Of a DNA stretch of 64,000 nucleotides, positions 40,572-49,246 are shown piece after piece. A program made the translations under genes and the position numbers. This DNA is from Clostridiales bacterium (lineage in GTDB: Bacteria > Bacillota > Clostridia > Oscillospirales > Oscillospiraceae), in assembly GCA_004551945.1 (NCBI GenBank), contig SFPN01000007.1, forward strand, positions 1 through 64,000, written 5' to 3'. Position 1 is the stretch's first letter, and each line of letters begins with the position of its first letter. The notes under the pieces are model-generated. The model saw nothing but the letters and a program-made list of their open reading frames with translations, ran no database searches and had not been told where the DNA came from.

Positions 40572-41825
40572 ATGAAGCTCATCTTGATCATCAACATCAT
40601 AGTGGCGGCCATCTTTTTCTGCTGCTATGCCTATCAGCTGTACTTTTTAGCGGTACCGTTCACAAAAAAACAGGAACCCCATAAGCCTGTCACACCCCAC
40701 CGGTTCGCCATCCTCATCTGCGCCCGGAACGAAGAGGCGGTCATCGCGGATCTGCTGCAAAGCATCCGCCAGCAAACCTATGACCAGAGCCTCATCACCA
40801 CCTTCGTCATGGCGGATAACTGCACCGACCGGACAGCGGAGATCGCCCGGGCCGAGGGAGCGGTGGTATACACCCGGTTCAACAAGAACCTGGTGGGCAA
40901 GGGGTACGCCCTGGAGCAGCTGCTCCTGCACATTCAGGAGGACTATCCCCGGACCTTCGACGGGTTTCTGGTCTTTGACGCGGACAACGTGCTGGACTGC
41001 CGCTTCGTGGAGGCCATGAACCAGTCCTTCTGCGACGGGTACGAGGTCCTCACCAGCTACCGCAACTCCAAGAACTACGGGGACAACTGGATCTCCGCCG
41101 GGTACGCCCTGTGGTTTATCCGGGAGTCCCGCTACCTGAACAACTCCCGGATGCTTCTGGGCACCAGCTGCGCTGTGTCCGGCACAGGATTCTTCTTCAG
41201 CCGGGAGGTGCTGGAGAGCACCGGCGGCTGGAAGTTCCACCTGCTCACCGAGGACATCGAGTTTTCCGTCCACCACATTCTCCAGGGCCGGAAGATCGGC
41301 TTCTGCGCCGAGGCTATCCTTTACGACGAGCAGCCGGTGACCTTCCGCCAGTCCTGGCGGCAGCGGCTGCGCTGGGCCAAGGGGTTCCTTCAGGTCTTCC
41401 ACAAGTACGGAGCCGGTCTGGTGAAGGGGGCAACCCGGGGCAGCTTCTCCTGCTACGACATGAGCATGACCGTCATGCCCGCCTTTGTTCTCTCAGTGGG
41501 TCTCATTGCCGCCTACATTATCGCCGGTGCGGTGACCACGGCAGAAGGGCTGTCCTTCCTGCCCTGCCTGGTCTACATAGCCCGCACGGTTTTTGGAATG
41601 TATCTCACCCTGTATATCATCGGCCTGTTTACCACGGTGACCGAGTGGGAGCAGATCCACACCACCACGGCCAAAAAGATCCTGTACACCTTTACCTTCC
41701 CCCTGTTCATGCTGACCTACATCCCCATCTCCCTGGAGGCTCTGTTTGCCAAGGTTCAGTGGAAACCCATCGAGCACCACCGGGCGGACCGGAAGGTGCT
41801 GGAGACAGCCGCGGGAAGAAAATAA
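40572..41825 (+). CDS. Processive family 2 glycosyltransferase
   Basis: About 417 residues. An N-terminal membrane helix (3-25) is followed by a cytosolic GT-A domain with ILICARNEEAVIADLLQS (about 45), MADNCTDRTAEIA, the D-x-D site VFDADN (about 138), the acceptor motif LLTEDIEFS (about 220) and QSWRQRLRWAKGF (the Q/R-x-x-R-W motif, about 260). Three or more membrane helices close the protein (about 300-400). The full set D-D-D-QxxRW marks processive synthases such as hyaluronan, cellulose or PNAG enzymes. Product unknown; no other polysaccharide genes follow. The ribosome site is weak. Confidence 0.88.
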   Translation: MKLILIINIIVAAIFFCCYAYQLYFLAVPFTKKQEPHKPVTPHRFAILICARNEEAVIADLLQSIRQQTYDQSLITTFVMADNCTDRTAEIARAEGAVVYTRFNKNLVGKGYALEQLLLHIQEDYPRTFDGFLVFDADNVLDCRFVEAMNQSFCDGYEVLTSYRNSKNYGDNWISAGYALWFIRESRYLNNSRMLLGTSCAVSGTGFFFSREVLESTGGWKFHLLTEDIEFSVHHILQGRKIGFCAEAILYDEQPVTFRQSWRQRLRWAKGFLQVFHKYGAGLVKGATRGSFSCYDMSMTVMPAFVLSVGLIAAYIIAGAVTTAEGLSFLPCLVYIARTVFGMYLTLYIIGLFTTVTEWEQIHTTTAKKILYTFTFPLFMLTYIPISLEALFAKVQWKPIEHHRADRKVLETAAGRK

Positions 41826-41903
41826 CCCATTCCGTCCCCCGCCGGGTCCCGGCGGGGGACCGCTTGCGTTGTGGGTTTCCAAATAAGAAAGGAGCGTGCC
41901 CCT

Positions 41904-43328
41904 ATGGCGCTGCCCAAGCTCCGCTGGCGGGACCCGGTGTTCTGGTCCACGGCCCTGCGCCTGGCCCTGCCGGTGGCGATCCAGAATCTGCTCATCAGCT
42001 CCTTCGCCCTGGTGGACACCCTGATGGTGGGCCAGCTGGGAGACGTGCCCCTGTCGGCCATCGGAATGGCCACCCAGTGGGCCTGGTTTCTGAATATCTG
42101 CCAGTTCGGCTTCTGCTCCGGGGCCACCCTGTTTTACGCCCAGTACTGGGGGGTCCGGGACGTGAAGGGCATCCACCGGGTGTTCGGTATCGCCATGACG
42201 GCGGTGGCCGTTATCTCCCTGGTCTTTACCGCCGTCTGCTGCTTTGCCCCCCAGTGGGCCATCTCCCTGTTTAACCGCACCCCGGCGGTGGTGGAGCAGG
42301 GGGCGGCCTATCTGCGCATTGCCGGCTGGTCCTTCCTGGCTCAGATGGCCGTGAGCATGATTGGGGCGCTGCTCCGGTCCACCGGCCGGGTGAAGCTGCC
42401 CATGTTTACCGCCTGCCTCACCACCGCCATTAACCTGGTGCTGGACTACGGCCTGATCTTCGGCAAGCTGGGCTTTCCCGCTCTGGGCATCGCCGGGGCG
42501 GCCTGGGCCACCGCCATCTCCGCCTGGGCGGGGCTTGTCTTTCTGGTGGCGGTGTCCGCTGTCCAGAAAAATATCCTCATCGGCCCCATCCGGGAGTTCT
42601 TCGACTTCCGGCTCGCCTCCCTGGCGGCCTATTTCAAAAAGGCCAACCCGGTGGTGGTCAACGAGGTGGCCTGGGGCCTGGGCACGGTGGTGCTGAACCT
42701 GATCTACTCCAACCTGGGCTATGAGTATTACGCGGCGGTGACCATCGTGCGCACCTTTGAAAACCTGGCCTTCGCCCTGCTCATCGGCCTGTGCTCCGCC
42801 TGCGCCATCATGGTGGGCAACTCCGTGGGGGCCGGGGATATTGAGCAGGGGGTGGCCCAGTCCCGCCGGTTTGTGGTGATGGAGCCTGCCCTGGCCATCT
42901 GCCTGGGGGGCGTGCTCATCGCCGCCAGACGGCCTCTCATCCACCTGTTCAACACTGGCGGTGCCCTGTCGGAGGTGACCTACGCCAGCGCGGTGATTAT
43001 CCTGATCCTCTACAGCGGCCACATGATTACCCGGAACATCCCCTATATTACCATTGTGGGCATCTACCGGGCGGGGGGCGACACCGCCACCGGGGTAAAA
43101 TACGACATGGGCTGCCTGTGGCTGCTGTCTATCCCGGTGACCTTCTTGTCGGCCTATGTGTTCAAGCTGCCCTTCCCGGTGGTCTATGCGCTGATGCTCA
43201 TGTCGGAGGACTATGTGAAAACCTGGCTTTGCATCCGCCACTTTAAGTCCTGGCGGTGGCTCATGCCGGTGACCGAGGAGGGGCGCACCGCCCTGGCGGA
43301 CTGGAAAGCGGCCCACAACATCGTTTAA
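41904..43328 (+). CDS. MATE-family multidrug / sodium antiporter
   Basis: About 474 residues, twelve predicted membrane helices. FALVDTLMVGQLGDVPLSAIGMATQ near residue 35 and LRSTGRVKLPM near residue 160 are typical MATE features. Two symmetric halves are visible. Substrate unknown. AAAGGAG lies 8-9 nt before ATG 41904. The upstream 78-bp gap has a GC-rich hairpin GTCCCCCGCC/GGCGGGGGAC without a T-run, so read-through from the glycosyltransferase gene is possible. Confidence 0.93.
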   Translation: MALPKLRWRDPVFWSTALRLALPVAIQNLLISSFALVDTLMVGQLGDVPLSAIGMATQWAWFLNICQFGFCSGATLFYAQYWGVRDVKGIHRVFGIAMTAVAVISLVFTAVCCFAPQWAISLFNRTPAVVEQGAAYLRIAGWSFLAQMAVSMIGALLRSTGRVKLPMFTACLTTAINLVLDYGLIFGKLGFPALGIAGAAWATAISAWAGLVFLVAVSAVQKNILIGPIREFFDFRLASLAAYFKKANPVVVNEVAWGLGTVVLNLIYSNLGYEYYAAVTIVRTFENLAFALLIGLCSACAIMVGNSVGAGDIEQGVAQSRRFVVMEPALAICLGGVLIAARRPLIHLFNTGGALSEVTYASAVIILILYSGHMITRNIPYITIVGIYRAGGDTATGVKYDMGCLWLLSIPVTFLSAYVFKLPFPVVYALMLMSEDYVKTWLCIRHFKSWRWLMPVTEEGRTALADWKAAHNIV

Positions 43329-43348
43329 TTTAAAGGAGGAGGCTTTTT

Positions 43349-43618
43349 ATGGACCTGACCGGAAAGCACTACACCTGGTTTCAGAACCGGGACTGCGAAT
43401 ACTTCCCCTGCCACAAGGACGTGAAGGAGGAGGAGTTTAACTGCCTGTTCTGCTACTGCCCCCTCTACCGGGCGCCCCACTGCGGCGGTGGCTTCGTCAT
43501 GCGCAACGGGGTGAAGGACTGCTCCTACTGCCTGCTCCCCCACAACGGGGCGGAGAGCTATGCCTACATTGCGGCCAAGCTCCGGGAGGAGAAGCTCTTC
43601 CCCAGGAAAGAGGACTGA
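43349..43618 (+). CDS. Cysteine-rich small-domain protein
   Basis: 89 residues with eight Cys in a compact pattern: NRDCEYFPCHK, FNCLFCYCPLYR, PHCGG and GVKDCSYCLLPH. This is the cysteine-rich small domain found alone or fused to corrinoid-related enzymes in anaerobes, and it likely binds a metal or Fe-S centre. AAAGGAGGAGG upstream. It starts 20 nt after the MATE gene and is probably co-transcribed. Confidence 0.88.
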   Translation: MDLTGKHYTWFQNRDCEYFPCHKDVKEEEFNCLFCYCPLYRAPHCGGGFVMRNGVKDCSYCLLPHNGAESYAYIAAKLREEKLFPRKED

Positions 43619-43620
43619 CT

Positions 43621-43663
43621 GCGGCGGGGTGTTTTTCCGAAAGACCGGGAGAAACACCCCCGC
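43621..43663 (+). terminator. Weak terminator after the cysteine-rich gene
   Basis: GGGGTGTTT pairs with AAACACCCC (within 43621-43663) in a longer imperfect stem; no clear T-run follows. Confidence 0.45.
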
Positions 43664-43692
43664 TATTTGTACAGTTTTTCGCGGATTTCCCA

Positions 43693-43722
43693 TTGACAAA
43701 CCCTGGTTCCATCGGGTATTCT
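43693..43722 (+). promoter_or_regulatory. leu operon promoter
   Basis: TTGACA (43693-43698), 18 bp, TATTCT (43717-43722). Confidence 0.7.
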
Positions 43723-43739
43723 TTAAACAGTACAATTTG

Positions 43740-43955
43740 ATATCGACACGCAATGAAGGGAATATGCCTTTTGTGTCTCCATCCCAGAGAGCGGCCGTCT
43801 GGTGCAAGGCCGTATGGAGCCGGCTGGCGTCTCACCCCGGAGCGTGAGCTATTTGAGTGGGCGTTGTTGGACGCCAATAAGAGTGGTACCGCGGAGAAGG
43901 ATCAGGTCTTCGTCTCTTTGGATATGGAAGAATCCAAACAGACGGAGCTTTTTTT
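43740..43955 (+). promoter_or_regulatory. T-box leader, leucine type
   Basis: Stem I landmarks are present: ATGAAGGGAA at its 5' side, CCCAGAGAGC (AG bulge) and GGTGCAAG (distal loop). The T-box AGTGGTACCGCGG is at 43882-43894. A 16-bp terminator stem 43908-43923 / 43932-43947 with T7 follows. The best specifier candidate is CTC (Leu) at 43831-43833, followed by ACC as is usual, in agreement with leuA downstream. Uncharged tRNA-Leu would stabilise the antiterminator and switch the operon on. Confidence 0.9.
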
Positions 43956-44005
43956 GTCCGTTTTCCGGCGGTTTCAGGATAGGAAGGAAAGGAACGTGAC
44001 CTGCA

Positions 44006-45700
44006 ATGAAAAACTTTGACAAGTACCAGCCCGGGTACTACATGCCCCCGGAAACCTGCATGGACTGGGCCAGGAAGGAGCGCCTCACCCAGGCTCCTGA
44101 CTGGTGCAGCGTGGACCTGAGGGACGGCAACCAGGCCCTCATCACCCCCATGAACCTGGAGGAGAAGCTGGCCTTTTACAACTTCCTGCTGGAAGTGGGC
44201 TTCAAAGAGATCGAGGTGGGCTTCCCCGCCGCCTCGGAGACCGAGTATGAGTTCCTGCGCACCATCATTGAGGAGAACCTGATCCCCGACGACGTGTCCA
44301 TCCAGGTGCTCACCCAGTCCCGCCCCCACATCATAAAAAAGACCTTCGACGCCATCAAGGGCGCCAAGAACGTGGTGGTCCACCTGTATAACTCCACCTC
44401 CTTCGCCCAGCGGCAGCAGGTTTTCCGCATGAGCGAGGACGAGATCGTGGACATCGCCATTGAGGGGGCCAAGGCCTTCAACGAGTACGCCGAGAAGATG
44501 CCCGAGACCAACTTCCGCTTTGAGTACTCCCCCGAGAGCTTCACCGGCACCGAGATGGAGTTTGCCCTGCGCATCTGCAACGCGGTGATCGACGTGTGGA
44601 AGCCCCGTCCCGACCGGAAGGTGATCATCAACCTGCCCTCCACCGTTGAGATGTCCATGCCTCACGTGTACGCCCAGCAGATTGAGTACATGAGCAAGCA
44701 CCTCCACGACCGGGAGAACGTGATCATCTCCATCCACCCCCACAACGACCGGGGCACCGCCGTGGCAGCCGGCGAGCTGGCATTGCTGGCCGGCGGACAG
44801 CGGATTGAGGGCACCCTCTTCGGCAACGGCGAGCGCACCGGCAACGTGGACATCGTCACCATGGCCATGAACCTGTACACCCACGGGGTGGACCCCAAGC
44901 TGGACTTCTCCGACATGCCCAAGACCGTGGAGTTCTATGAAAAGCTCACCGGCATGTCCGTGGGCTACCGCCAGCCCTACTCCGGCCACCTGGTCTTCGC
45001 CGCCTTCTCCGGCTCCCATCAGGACGCCATCTCCAAGGGCATGAAGTTCCGGGAGGAGCGGGGTGAGAAGCGCTGGACCGTCCCCTACCTGCCCCTGGAC
45101 CCCCACGACGTCAACCGGGAGTATGAGACCGACGTGATCCGCATCAACAGCCAGTCCGGCAAGGGCGGCATCTCCTACATTCTGGAGCACAACTTCGGCT
45201 ATGAGCTGCCCAAGGAAATGGCCGCCGAGGTGGGCTACTTCATCAAGGGGATCTCCGACCACGCCCACAAGGAGCTCACCCCCAGCGAGATCGTGGTGGC
45301 CTTCCAGCACGAGTACCAGAACAAGGACCTGCCCATCGCCATCCAGGACATCTCCTGGATCCGGGAGAGCGGCTCCACCATTGCCGACGTGACCCTGGCC
45401 ATCAACAACCAGGAGTACTACTTAAGCGCCCGGGGCAACGGCCCGCTGGACGCAGTGAGCAACGTGCTGAAGATCGCAAACCCCGACATCAACTACAAGT
45501 TCATCGACTACGAGGAGCACGCACTCCAGACCGACTCGGACTCCATGGCCTCCGCCTATGTGGTCATTGCCGACGAGGAGGGCAACCACTACTGGGGCGT
45601 GGGCGTGGACAACGACATCACCATGGCCTCTGTGTACGCCCTGGTCACCGCCATCAACCGGGAGAATAAGGTCAAGCAGTTTATCCCCACGGAAGAGTAA
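44006..45700 (+). CDS. leuA: 2-isopropylmalate synthase, long (fungal / actinobacterial-like) form
   Basis: 564 residues. PDWCSVDLRDGNQAL near residue 30 holds the metal Asp and marks the long LeuA type 2. FPAASETEYEFLR, FEYSPESFTGTE, HPHNDRGTAVAAGELALLAG (metal His pair) and GNGERTGNVD follow. The C-terminal part (about 420-560) is the leucine-binding regulatory domain. It condenses acetyl-CoA with 2-oxoisovalerate. AAAGGAACG is the ribosome site. First gene of leuACDB behind the T-box. Confidence 0.95.
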   Translation: MKNFDKYQPGYYMPPETCMDWARKERLTQAPDWCSVDLRDGNQALITPMNLEEKLAFYNFLLEVGFKEIEVGFPAASETEYEFLRTIIEENLIPDDVSIQVLTQSRPHIIKKTFDAIKGAKNVVVHLYNSTSFAQRQQVFRMSEDEIVDIAIEGAKAFNEYAEKMPETNFRFEYSPESFTGTEMEFALRICNAVIDVWKPRPDRKVIINLPSTVEMSMPHVYAQQIEYMSKHLHDRENVIISIHPHNDRGTAVAAGELALLAGGQRIEGTLFGNGERTGNVDIVTMAMNLYTHGVDPKLDFSDMPKTVEFYEKLTGMSVGYRQPYSGHLVFAAFSGSHQDAISKGMKFREERGEKRWTVPYLPLDPHDVNREYETDVIRINSQSGKGGISYILEHNFGYELPKEMAAEVGYFIKGISDHAHKELTPSEIVVAFQHEYQNKDLPIAIQDISWIRESGSTIADVTLAINNQEYYLSARGNGPLDAVSNVLKIANPDINYKFIDYEEHALQTDSDSMASAYVVIADEEGNHYWGVGVDNDITMASVYALVTAINRENKVKQFIPTEE

Positions 45701-45708
45701 ACCAACAA

Positions 45709-45742
45709 TGCCTTGGCTCCCCCAGAGGGGGAGCCAGGGAGC
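45709..45742 (-). repeat. Dispersed repeat, family A, single-hairpin copy
   Basis: CTTGGCTCCCCCAGAGGGGGAGCCAG, the first hairpin of the family, between leuA and leuC. Confidence 0.55.
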
Positions 45743-45786
45743 AGAAAAGAAACCGATACACCAATATATAAGAGGAGGGATTCCCC

Positions 45787-47046
45787 ATGGGAATGACAAT
45801 GACACAAAAGATCCTCGCCGCCCACGCCGGGCTGCCGGAGGTCAAGGCCGGGCAGCTCATCCGGGCCAAGCTGGATATGGTCCTGGGCAACGACATTACC
45901 TCGCCCGTGGCTATCCGGGAGTTTGACAAGCAGGGGTTCACCGGCGTCTTTGACAAGAGCAGAATCTCCATGGTCATGGACCACTTCACCCCCAACAAGG
46001 ACATTAAGGCCGCCGAGCAGTGCCTCCAGTGCCGCACCTTCGCCCAGCGGTTTGACATTGACAACTTCTACGACGTGGGCCAGATGGGTGTGGAGCACGC
46101 CCTGCTGCCGGAAAAGGGCCTGGTAGCCGCCGGTGAGTGCATCATCGGCGCCGACTCCCACACCTGCACCTACGGCGCTCTGGGCGCCTTCTCCACCGGC
46201 GTGGGTTCCACCGACATGGCCGCCGGCATGGCCACCGGCGAAACCTGGTTCAAGGTTCCCGAGGCCATCAAGGTTCACCTCACCGGCAAGCTCCAGCCCC
46301 GGGTCAGCGGCAAGGACGTGATCCTCCATCTGATCGGCCTCATCGGCGTGGACGGCGCTCTGTACCAGAGCCTGGAGTACTGCGGCGAGGGCGTTGCCTC
46401 CCTGTCCATGGACGACCGCCTGTGCATCTCCAACATGGCCATCGAGGCCGGCGCCAAGAACGGCATCTTCCCTGTGGACGACGTGACCATCGCCTTCATG
46501 AAGGACCGGGTAAACCGTCCCTACACCATCTACGAGGCCGATCCCGACGCAGAGTATTCCCGCACCGTGGAAATTAACCTGAGTGAGATTGAGCCTACGG
46601 TCTCCTATCCCCACCTGCCCGAAAATGCCCGTCCCATCTCCCAGGTGGAGGACATTAAGATCAACCAGGTCATCATCGGCTCCTGCACCAACGGCCGCCT
46701 GGAGGACATGGCCGTGGCCGCTGAGATTCTCAAGGGCAAGAAGGTGGCCGACCACGTCCGCTGTATCGTGATCCCCGCCACCCAGCAGGTCTTCCAGGAC
46801 TGCATCGACAAGGGGTACCTGACCACCTTCATCCAGGCCGGCTGCGCCGTCTCCACCCCCACCTGCGGCCCCTGCCTGGGCGGCCACATGGGCGTCATGG
46901 CCAACGGCGAGAAGTGCGTGGCCACCACCAACCGCAACTTCGTGGGCCGTATGGGCGGCATCACTTCCGAGATCTACCTCGCAAGTCCCGCCGTCGCCGC
47001 CGCTTCTGCTATCGCCGGCAAGATTGCCGATCCTCGGGAGGTATAA
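45787..47046 (+). CDS. leuC: 3-isopropylmalate dehydratase large subunit
   Basis: 419 residues, the short bacterial/archaeal LeuC type. [22 protein letters not shown] near residue 118 (catalytic His and Cys region), [12 protein letters not shown] near residue 295 (Fe-S Cys) and [10 protein letters not shown] near residue 358 (C-x-x-C) give the 4Fe-4S centre. With LeuD it isomerises 2- to 3-isopropylmalate. GAGGAGGG precedes ATG. leuD begins 5 nt after its stop. Confidence 0.96.
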   Translation: MGMTMTQKILAAHAGLPEVKAGQLIRAKLDMVLGNDITSPVAIREFDKQGFTGVFDKSRISMVMDHFTPNKDIKAAEQCLQCRTFAQRFDIDNFYDVGQMGVEHALLPEKGLVAAGECIIGADSHTCTYGALGAFSTGVGSTDMAAGMATGETWFKVPEAIKVHLTGKLQPRVSGKDVILHLIGLIGVDGALYQSLEYCGEGVASLSMDDRLCISNMAIEAGAKNGIFPVDDVTIAFMKDRVNRPYTIYEADPDAEYSRTVEINLSEIEPTVSYPHLPENARPISQVEDIKINQVIIGSCTNGRLEDMAVAAEILKGKKVADHVRCIVIPATQQVFQDCIDKGYLTTFIQAGCAVSTPTCGPCLGGHMGVMANGEKCVATTNRNFVGRMGGITSEIYLASPAVAAASAIAGKIADPREV

Positions 47047-47051
47047 GAACT

Positions 47052-47546
47052 ATGAATGCAAAAGGTTTCGTACATAAGTATGGGGACAACGTGGACACCG
47101 ACGTGATCATCCCCGCCCGCTACCTGAACATTGCCGACAAGAAGGAGCTTGCCACCCACTGCATGGAGGACATCGACACCAACTTCGTCAAGGTGGTGAA
47201 GGGCGGCGACGTGATGGTGGGCGGCTTTAACTTCGGCTGCGGCTCCTCCCGGGAGCACGCCCCCATGGTCATCAAGGAGTCCGGCATCTCCTGCGTCATC
47301 GCCAAGACCTTCGCCCGGATCTTCTACCGCAACGCCATCAACATCGGCCTTGCCATCCTGGAGTGCCCCGAGGCCAGCGAGAAGATCGAGGCCGGGGACG
47401 AGGTGGCCATCGACTTTGACACCGGCGTCATCACCAACGTTACCAAGGGTGAGACCTACCAGGCCAATCCCTTCCCTGACTTCATCAAGGAAATCATCCA
47501 GGCTGGCGGCCTCATGGCTTCCATCAAGAGCAGACAGGAGGGCTGA
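47052..47546 (+). CDS. leuD: 3-isopropylmalate dehydratase small subunit
   Basis: 164 residues. [15 protein letters not shown] at residue 10 and [11 protein letters not shown] near residue 58 are the aconitase swivel-domain signatures. [14 protein letters not shown] follows. It forms the substrate-entry domain of the LeuCD enzyme. GGGAGG sits before ATG 47052; the longer frame from 46914 overlaps leuC and is not used. Confidence 0.96.
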   Translation: MNAKGFVHKYGDNVDTDVIIPARYLNIADKKELATHCMEDIDTNFVKVVKGGDVMVGGFNFGCGSSREHAPMVIKESGISCVIAKTFARIFYRNAINIGLAILECPEASEKIEAGDEVAIDFDTGVITNVTKGETYQANPFPDFIKEIIQAGGLMASIKSRQEG

Positions 47547-47551
47547 GGGTC

Positions 47552-48622
47552 ATGGAGTTTAAACTTGCTGTGATTCCCGGCGACGGCATCGGCCCCGACA
47601 TTGTGGAGCAGGCCGTCCTGGTTCTGGAGAAGGTAGGGGAGAAGTTCGGCCACACCTTCCACTGCCAGACCGTTCTGGCCGGCGGCGCTGCCATCGACGC
47701 TACCGGCGGCTGCCTGCCTCAGGAGACCATCGACATCTGCAAGGCTGCCGATGCCGTGCTGCTGGGTGCTGTGGGCGGCCCCAAGTGGGACAATCTCCCC
47801 GGCGGCGAGCGTCCCGAGCGGGCTCTGCTGGGCCTGCGCAAGGAGCTGGGCCTGTTTGCCAACCTGCGCCCTGCCGTGATCTTTGAGGAGCTGGCAGGAG
47901 CCTCCCCCTTAAAGCCGGAAATCCTCTCCGGCGGCCTGGACATCGTGGTGGTCCGGGAGCTTACCGGCGGCATCTACTTCGGCGAGCGGGGCACCAAGGA
48001 CACCGACCTGGGCCCTGCTGCCTACGACGTGGAGATGTACGCTGAGGAGGAGGTCCGCCGCATCGCCAAGGTGGCCTTCGACATGGCCATGAAGCGGAAC
48101 AAGCACGTCACCAGCGTGGACAAGGCCAATGTGCTGGAGTCCTCCCGCCTGTGGCGGCGTGTGGTGGCCGAGGTAGGCAAGGACTACCCGGAAGTTACGC
48201 TCGATAACCTCTACGTGGACAATGCCGCCATGCAGCTGGTGCGCAACCCCCGGCAGTTTGACGTGATCGTCACCAGCAACATCTTCGGGGACATCCTCTC
48301 CGACGAGGCCAGCCAGATCACCGGCTCCATCGGCATGCTGCCCTCTGCCTCCCTGGCCAAGGGCAACTTCGGCATGTACGAGCCCATCCACGGCTCCGCC
48401 CCGGACATTGCCGGTCAGGACAAGGCAAACCCCACCGCCACCATCCTGTCCGTGGGCATGATGCTCCGGTACACCTTCGGCCTGGGGGCCGAGGCCGACG
48501 CCATCGACAACGCCGTGAAGGCAGTTCTGGCCAAGGGCTACCGCACCCCCGACCTGTACACCGGCGAGGGTACCCTGGTGGGCACCGCCGAAATGGGCCG
48601 CCGGATTGCGGAAGAGATTTAA
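47552..48622 (+). CDS. leuB: 3-isopropylmalate dehydrogenase
   Basis: 356 residues. [15 protein letters not shown] at residue 6, [13 protein letters not shown] near residue 70, [12 protein letters not shown] near residue 135 and [26 protein letters not shown] near residue 245 (metal Asp, NAD site) are all canonical. It oxidises and decarboxylates 3-isopropylmalate with NAD. GAGGGT precedes ATG 47552. Last gene of the operon, followed by a terminator. Confidence 0.96.
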   Translation: MEFKLAVIPGDGIGPDIVEQAVLVLEKVGEKFGHTFHCQTVLAGGAAIDATGGCLPQETIDICKAADAVLLGAVGGPKWDNLPGGERPERALLGLRKELGLFANLRPAVIFEELAGASPLKPEILSGGLDIVVVRELTGGIYFGERGTKDTDLGPAAYDVEMYAEEEVRRIAKVAFDMAMKRNKHVTSVDKANVLESSRLWRRVVAEVGKDYPEVTLDNLYVDNAAMQLVRNPRQFDVIVTSNIFGDILSDEASQITGSIGMLPSASLAKGNFGMYEPIHGSAPDIAGQDKANPTATILSVGMMLRYTFGLGAEADAIDNAVKAVLAKGYRTPDLYTGEGTLVGTAEMGRRIAEEI

Positions 48623-48631
48623 GACAATACT

Positions 48632-48670
48632 AAGGGCCTCGCTGGAGCACGCCTCCGGCGGGGCCTTTTT
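48632..48670 (+). terminator. Terminator of leuACDB
   Basis: AAGGGCCTCGCTGGAG pairs (one bulge, G-T pairs) with CTCCGGCGGGGCCTT, then TTT. Confidence 0.8.
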
Positions 48671-48671
48671 G

Positions 48672-48689
48672 CGTCGTACCGGTACGACG
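48672..48689. repeat. Perfect 18-bp palindrome
   Basis: CGTCGTACC-GGTACGACG has no loop, so it reads as a protein-binding dyad rather than an RNA hairpin. Function unknown. Confidence 0.5.
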
Positions 48690-48709
48690 AGATCATCCCA
48701 GGATAACAC

Positions 48710-48766
48710 CTCTCAGTCAGCTTCGCTGACAGCTCCCCTCTAAAGGGGAGCCAAGGGGTTCGGGAA
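48710..48766 (-). repeat. Dispersed two-hairpin repeat, family A variant
   Basis: CTCTCAGTCAGCTTCGCTGAC, then CTCCCCTCTAAAGGGGAG and CCAAGGGG. Hairpin 2 here is GTCAGC-GAA-GCTGAC instead of the TTCGGGCC type. A further 20-bp palindrome GGGCGCTTCATGAAGCGCCC lies at 48788-48807. From 48710 to 48910 I see only such repeats and no gene. Confidence 0.6.
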
Positions 48767-48949
48767 ACCCTCAGCGTTTGTTCGCAGGGGCGCTTCATGA
48801 AGCGCCCGCACCCGAAGGGTACCTGACCAAGTCAGGCGCGCCCCGCCGGAGGCGCCGCGCCGCCGCCAGGCCGGAAATCCCCCCCTGCTGTGGGCCAGAA
48901 CCCACAATCCAAGGGGCGGATTTTCCGGGAATCTTATTCTAAATTCCCC

Positions 48950-48978
48950 TTGACGAGGTAGGAAAACCGTGCTACACT
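48950..48978 (+). promoter_or_regulatory. Promoter of the aro leader / aroF operon
   Basis: TTGACG (48950-48955), 17 bp, TACACT (48973-48978); start expected near 48985. Confidence 0.78.
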
Positions 48979-49012
48979 TGTGGCCAGCAAGAAGAAGGGA
49001 TGGGTCTTTCTT

Positions 49013-49093
49013 ATGAAGAAGCAGACCATCAACATGAACAGCGCATTCTACTTTACCTACTATTACTTTATTAACTCCAAGAGAATAAAGTAA
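49013..49093 (+). CDS. Tyr/Phe-rich leader peptide of an attenuator
   Basis: 26 codons from ATG 49013 to TAA 49091. The middle is A-F-Y-F-T-Y-Y-Y-F-I, seven aromatic residues in eight. The codons TAC TAT TAC TTT ATT (49058-49072) form the 5' arm of a 15-bp hairpin whose 3' arm (49084-49098) contains the stop codon. This is the design of pheL-type leaders: a ribosome stalled at Tyr or Phe codons opens the hairpin. A terminator and then DAHP synthase follow. The ribosome site is modest (AAGGGATGGG). An overlapping frame from ATG 49000 is Leu-rich but has no spaced ribosome site. Confidence 0.8.
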   Translation: MKKQTINMNSAFYFTYYYFINSKRIK

Positions 49094-49139
49094 TGGTAAT
49101 TTGTGCTGGATAAAATACCAAGATTCCTTCTTCCTGGCG
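49058..49139 (+). promoter_or_regulatory. Alternative stems of the aro attenuator
   Basis: Stem 1:2 is TACTATTACTTTATT / AATAAAGTAATGGTA, all 15 pairs formed (one T-G). If the ribosome covers arm 1, TGGTAATTT (49094-49102) can pair with AAAATACCA (49112-49120). TTCTTCC/GGAAGAA (49128-49146) is a third stem, and TGGCG (49135-49139) can capture CGCCA (49154-49158) of the terminator 5' arm, an antiterminator option. Confidence 0.65.
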
Positions 49140-49150
49140 GGAAGAAAATC

Positions 49151-49193
49151 AAGCGCCACACAGATTCCAATCTGTGAGGCGCTTTTATTTTTT
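49151..49193 (+). terminator. Attenuator terminator upstream of aroF
   Basis: AAGCGCC-A-CACAGAT pairs with ATCTGTG-A-GGCGCTT (49151-49165 / 49170-49184) with one A-A mismatch, a TCCA loop and an 11-base T-rich tail. Confidence 0.92.
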
Positions 49194-49246
49194 CAAATGA
49201 GCATACGTCTCGAGAATCAATGGATGGATGAAAGGAGAACTTCATT

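Noticed and set aside
43832..45310. 492-residue minus-strand frame opposite leuA
   Set aside because: Shadow frame; leuA on the plus strand is unambiguous.
49000..49074. Leu/Tyr-rich overlapping frame (ends L-L-Y-L-L-L-L-Y) in the aro leader
   Set aside because: Its ATG has no spaced ribosome site, and the downstream genes make Tyr/Phe, not Leu. The codon-to-hairpin register fits the Tyr/Phe frame. It remains a minor alternative.
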